Below are positions 61,500 to 64,000 of a DNA stretch of 64,000 nt, in pieces. The notes beneath the pieces were generated by a model. The model saw nothing but the letters and a program-made list of their open reading frames with translations. It did not search any database and was not told where the DNA came from. The stretch spans positions 62,001 through 126,000 of the forward strand of contig JAHDRA010000043.1 of assembly GCA_018433525.1 (NCBI GenBank), read 5' to 3'. This DNA is from Paludibacteraceae bacterium. GTDB lineage: Bacteria; Bacteroidota; Bacteroidia; Bacteroidales; Paludibacteraceae. A program made the translations under genes and the position numbers. Each line of letters opens with the position of its first letter. Positions within the stretch are counted from its first letter, which is position 1.

Positions 61500-63464
61500 T
61501 TATTTTGTGATTTTAATGACAAAACCTCCAAACGGAATTGTGCTGAGCTGTAAATTTTGTCCTGATTTATAATCCATTACTATGTTTTCAAAACTGTGTG
61601 CGTTATCGCCATCTTTTATTATATTTATTTTGCAATTTCCACGTATAAATGGCAGTTTAATGTCAAAATTTTTCAGTTTGTTTTCTCCGTTGATCCCGGC
61701 CAAATACCATGTTTTTCCTTTTCTAGAAGCAATAATAATATCCTTACCCGGATATCCTGAAAGCAGATGCGACTCATCAAATGTTACAGGTATTGTTTTT
61801 AAAAAAGTTTTCACAAAATCGGGTTGCTGATTCAGAAAACCGGCATCTTCTGCAAAATGCAATATGCCACTCTGAAACACCAGAGTCAAAGCCAGTTCGT
61901 GAGCAAAAGTTGTTTTGTGTGGTATTTTAAACCCTTTCAGAACCAATGGCGTGTAGTCCATTGGTCCGATTACATTGCGTGTAAATGGTAAAATGGTATT
62001 TTGTACAGGCGCATTATCGGTATAGGTTGAATCGAATAAATAGCATTCTGCTCCTTTTACGGACTCCATCGAAATCAAATTAGGATATGTGCGGGACCAA
62101 CCCCGCGGGATAGTACATCCATGAAAATTAACCATAATGTGATAATCAGCAGCATCGCTAAGCAAATCGATATATTGCTGAATGATAAGCTGCTTGTCGC
62201 TATGCCAGAAATCTACTTTTATTCCTTTTACACCCCACTGCTGTAATTTCTGAAATTCTTCCCTACGTATATTGCGATCAGTCATCAAATCGCGTGGCCT
62301 TTCGGGCACTTTATTATTTGGTCCGCCCGAATTATACCAAACCAGTATGCCAACATCCTTTTGGGCAGCATATTTCACCAACTGCTGCAAACTTCCACCT
62401 GTCATCGTATCCCAGTTTGCATCAACCAGTGAATACTCCCAACCCATTTCGGCCGATAAATCTACGAATTTTTTCAAAGCATTGTAATCACACGGACTGT
62501 CGGGTGCCGATATCCAACTCCAGGATGCTCTACCCGGTTTAACCCACGAAAAATCTTTGTTTATAGCTTTATTGCTTAAATCGCTAACCAGATTATTATT
62601 GTAAATGTCATCGAGCGATTCACCAATAGCAATAAACCTCCAAGGCATTTCCCATGGCAAAGTAGAAGAAGGATAAACCTCGCCTACCCCTTCGCCATCT
62701 GCCGGTTCAGGGAAGCGGATTTGGTACAAACCATTGGTGGCATCTTGCGCCAATCTGGTACCACAATAATTTTTTGTCAGGTTTGCTTCTGAAATAAGCA
62801 TCCAGTTGTTATTTACTTTAAATAGTGCAGGGAAAGCCCATCCTTCAGAATTGGGAGATTTTGTTCCAATAGGAATTTCATTTTTATAATACAATTCGTG
62901 TCCGGGCGTCCACATACCTGGCTTATCGTAAGGTTGTATCCAACAAACGCCATTATCAGGCACATTGAAACTTGTTGATTCGCTGATTACCTTAACTTTT
63001 TTATCCGAATTATCAGGAAAAACATATTTGAAGGCAACACCATTGTTATAAACTCTGAAAATTATTTCAAGTGTTGAACCTGAGTCGTTTTTGAATGTCA
63101 GTTTTTGCTCATTGGCACAATTTTTCAATTTTAAATGACGCCCTATTGTCATTGAATAGGATTCATTTATTCTTCTCACCTTGCTACAAGATGTTAATTT
63201 GAGATTGTCAGTAAATGATTGATCGTTACGACTGATACCAAGAGGTGAAGATTCAAGAAGTTGAATGCTGTTTTTATTTTCCAATCGAACTATTTCATAA
63301 GTTAGCACCTGCCGGTTGTTGTCAGCTGACTTAAAACGAACTTCTGCTTTTATATTTTTATCCGGAGAATAAAGAGAAAGAATTGAATTAGAAGAAAGTA
63401 CCTGCTGAAAACAAAAAACTACAATAATTGCCGGTAAGAAATATTTTAAGGATGTGCCTTTCAT
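61500..63464 (-). CDS. Secreted GH97 glycosidase, retaining (alpha-galactosidase-like) subgroup
   Basis: 654 residues from ATG 63464, which opens a signal peptide (MKGTSLKYFLPAIIVVFCFQ); a -7 box lies 49-56 nt upstream, within the longer open frame, and excludes the start at 63515. The beta-sandwich contains LSLYSPDKNIKAEVRF and YNNGVAFKYVFP. The barrel has WEYSLVDANWDT, GVKGIKVDFWHSD with Asp418, FHGCTIPRGWSRTYPN and NLISMESVKGAE with Glu467. In GH97, an Asp at this place acts as nucleophile in retaining alpha-galactosidases, while inverting alpha-glucosidases of the SusB type lack it. So alpha-galactoside removal is predicted, which suits galactomannan side chains. It is the first gene of the minus-strand locus. 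Confidence 0.88.
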   Translation of the reverse strand: MKGTSLKYFLPAIIVVFCFQQVLSSNSILSLYSPDKNIKAEVRFKSADNNRQVLTYEIVRLENKNSIQLLESSPLGISRNDQSFTDNLKLTSCSKVRRINESYSMTIGRHLKLKNCANEQKLTFKNDSGSTLEIIFRVYNNGVAFKYVFPDNSDKKVKVISESTSFNVPDNGVCWIQPYDKPGMWTPGHELYYKNEIPIGTKSPNSEGWAFPALFKVNNNWMLISEANLTKNYCGTRLAQDATNGLYQIRFPEPADGEGVGEVYPSSTLPWEMPWRFIAIGESLDDIYNNNLVSDLSNKAINKDFSWVKPGRASWSWISAPDSPCDYNALKKFVDLSAEMGWEYSLVDANWDTMTGGSLQQLVKYAAQKDVGILVWYNSGGPNNKVPERPRDLMTDRNIRREEFQKLQQWGVKGIKVDFWHSDKQLIIQQYIDLLSDAADYHIMVNFHGCTIPRGWSRTYPNLISMESVKGAECYLFDSTYTDNAPVQNTILPFTRNVIGPMDYTPLVLKGFKIPHKTTFAHELALTLVFQSGILHFAEDAGFLNQQPDFVKTFLKTIPVTFDESHLLSGYPGKDIIIASRKGKTWYLAGINGENKLKNFDIKLPFIRGNCKINIIKDGDNAHSFENIVMDYKSGQNLQLSTIPFGGFVIKITK

Positions 63465-63512
63465 TTTTTGGACATGAATCGTTTTAATTAAATCATGTAT
63501 AATCACGTATTG

Positions 63513-63520
63513 CAAAAATA
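63513..63520 (-). promoter_or_regulatory. Bacteroidota -7 box before GH97
   Basis: On the minus strand TATTTTTG matches TAnnTTTG exactly, and its last base is 49 nt upstream of the ATG at 63464. No convincing -33 TTTG is seen at the right distance, so this is a single-box call. Confidence 0.4.
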
Positions 63521-63643
63521 ACTAAAAAGCCACTTCTATTTGTGATATATTTTTATCAAACTATGATATTAAATCATTTGTAAATAAAATTAAAGCGTAA
63601 AATAAATAATTCGCGGTAAATGGTTGTTTAAACAAAATTTGAT

Positions 63644-63651
63644 ATTTTTGT
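63644..63651 (+). promoter_or_regulatory. Bacteroidota -7 box before the Nramp gene
   Basis: TATTTTTG fits TAnnTTTG and stands 32 nt before the GTG at 63684. A TTG at 63625-63627 could be the upstream box, but the spacing of 16 nt is short. GH97 and Nramp are divergent and share this 219-nt region. Confidence 0.4.
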
Positions 63652-63683
63652 CCAGTTTTTCAACCAATAAAAAGAATCGAAAC

Positions 63684-64000
63684 GTGTTCAAGTTTTTGAA
63701 GCAGATCGACAATAAATCTTATCGTCCGGTATTTGGGGCATTGGATATTTTTAAATTTATCGGCCCCGGTTTACTGGTAACGGTTGGTTTTATCGATCCG
63801 GGCAATTGGGCTTCTAATCTGGCTGCCGGTTCGAATTACGGGTATTCATTGCTGTGGATGGTAACTTTGTCCACCATAATGCTTATTATGTTGCAGCACA
63901 ATGTAGCGCATTTGGGCATTGCATCCGGTTTGTGCTTGTCCGAAGCCGCTTCTATTTACCTGAAACCAGCGTATTCCAAGTTTGTCCTGCTTTCGGCCAT
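63684..64000 (+). CDS. Nramp-family divalent metal transporter, N-terminal part (cut by window edge)
   Basis: About 105 residues are visible, starting at GTG 63684; no ATG is available nearby in this frame. The text FKFIGPGLLVTVGFIDPGNW-ASNL contains the DPGN motif of membrane helix 1, which carries the metal-binding Asp and Asn of Nramp/MntH proteins. MLQHNVAHLGIASGLCLSEA follows in the place of helix 3. The protein would import Mn2+ or Fe2+ with protons. It is unrelated to the glycan loci and marks the boundary of the minus-strand locus. Confidence 0.85.
   Translation, partial: MFKFLKQIDNKSYRPVFGALDIFKFIGPGLLVTVGFIDPGNWASNLAAGSNYGYSLLWMVTLSTIMLIMLQHNVAHLGIASGLCLSEAASIYLKPAYSKFVLLSA

Noticed and set aside
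61475..61531. Upstream start of GH116 overlapping GH97
   Set aside because: It would overlap the GH97 3' end by 32 nt and precede a normal signal peptide at 61474.
1..64000. tRNA, rRNA and riboswitch genes
   Set aside because: I looked for cloverleaf arms, CCA ends and rRNA-like conserved blocks in the intergenic gaps and saw none that I could support.

Overview
The window is AT-rich DNA from a member of the Bacteroidota, most likely an anaerobic, free-living polysaccharide degrader of the Bacteroidales type (Paludibacter-like is a guess). The evidence is two complete SusC/SusD pairs, Bacteroidota-style lipoprotein signals, several proteins ending in type IX secretion (T9SS) sorting domains, Bacteroidota-type -7 boxes (TAnnTTTG), and about fifteen secreted glycan-active enzymes. 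I saw no tRNA, rRNA, CRISPR array or regulatory gene.

Layout. 0-8 kb: the start of a secreted repeat protein, a decayed IS4-type transposase, a three-gene minus-strand operon (heparinase II/III-like protein, GH88, GH29), a GH27 remnant and a small broken gene. 8-18.5 kb, plus strand: GH42, an orphan RHS toxin tip with a candidate immunity lipoprotein bracketed by structured hairpin repeats, a small Spy-like protein, GH92, a GH42-like enzyme and a beta-helix protein. 18.5-19.2 kb: a second decayed transposase. 19.4-38.4 kb, plus strand: SusC, SusD, the scar of a deleted paralogous block, an Asp-box propeller protein, a mutarotase-like protein, GH3-PA14, GH42, a secreted FAD oxidoreductase and a second GH3. 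38.5-63.5 kb, minus strand, in transcription order: GH97, GH116, SusC, SusD, a surface lipoprotein, a CBM9-like T9SS protein, GH130 phosphorylase, an AGE-family epimerase, a GPH sugar symporter, GH94 phosphorylase, an unassigned (alpha/alpha)6 protein, MtlD, D-lyxose/D-mannose isomerase and a PfkB sugar kinase. The right edge begins an Nramp metal transporter.

How the genes work together. The minus-strand locus reads as a hemicellulose (galactoglucomannan or beta-glucan-like) utilisation locus. GH97 and GH116 would trim side chains and ends outside, SusCD and the lipoproteins would import oligosaccharides, an epimerase would convert the reducing-end sugar, GPH would carry disaccharides across the inner membrane, and GH130 and GH94 would split them with phosphate. 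Isomerase, kinase and MtlD would then channel free mannose and fructose. The plus-strand locus looks aimed at beta-galactoside/beta-glucoside-containing glycans.

The most unusual signal is a three-copy miniature element of 88-96 bp. It is always inserted immediately 3' of ATGAAA and ends in its own ATGAAA. Removing it restores a reading frame in two cases, and in the third it sits exactly at a start codon. A second is a family of hairpins with a constant TCYT loop but different, perfectly paired stems around the RHS island.
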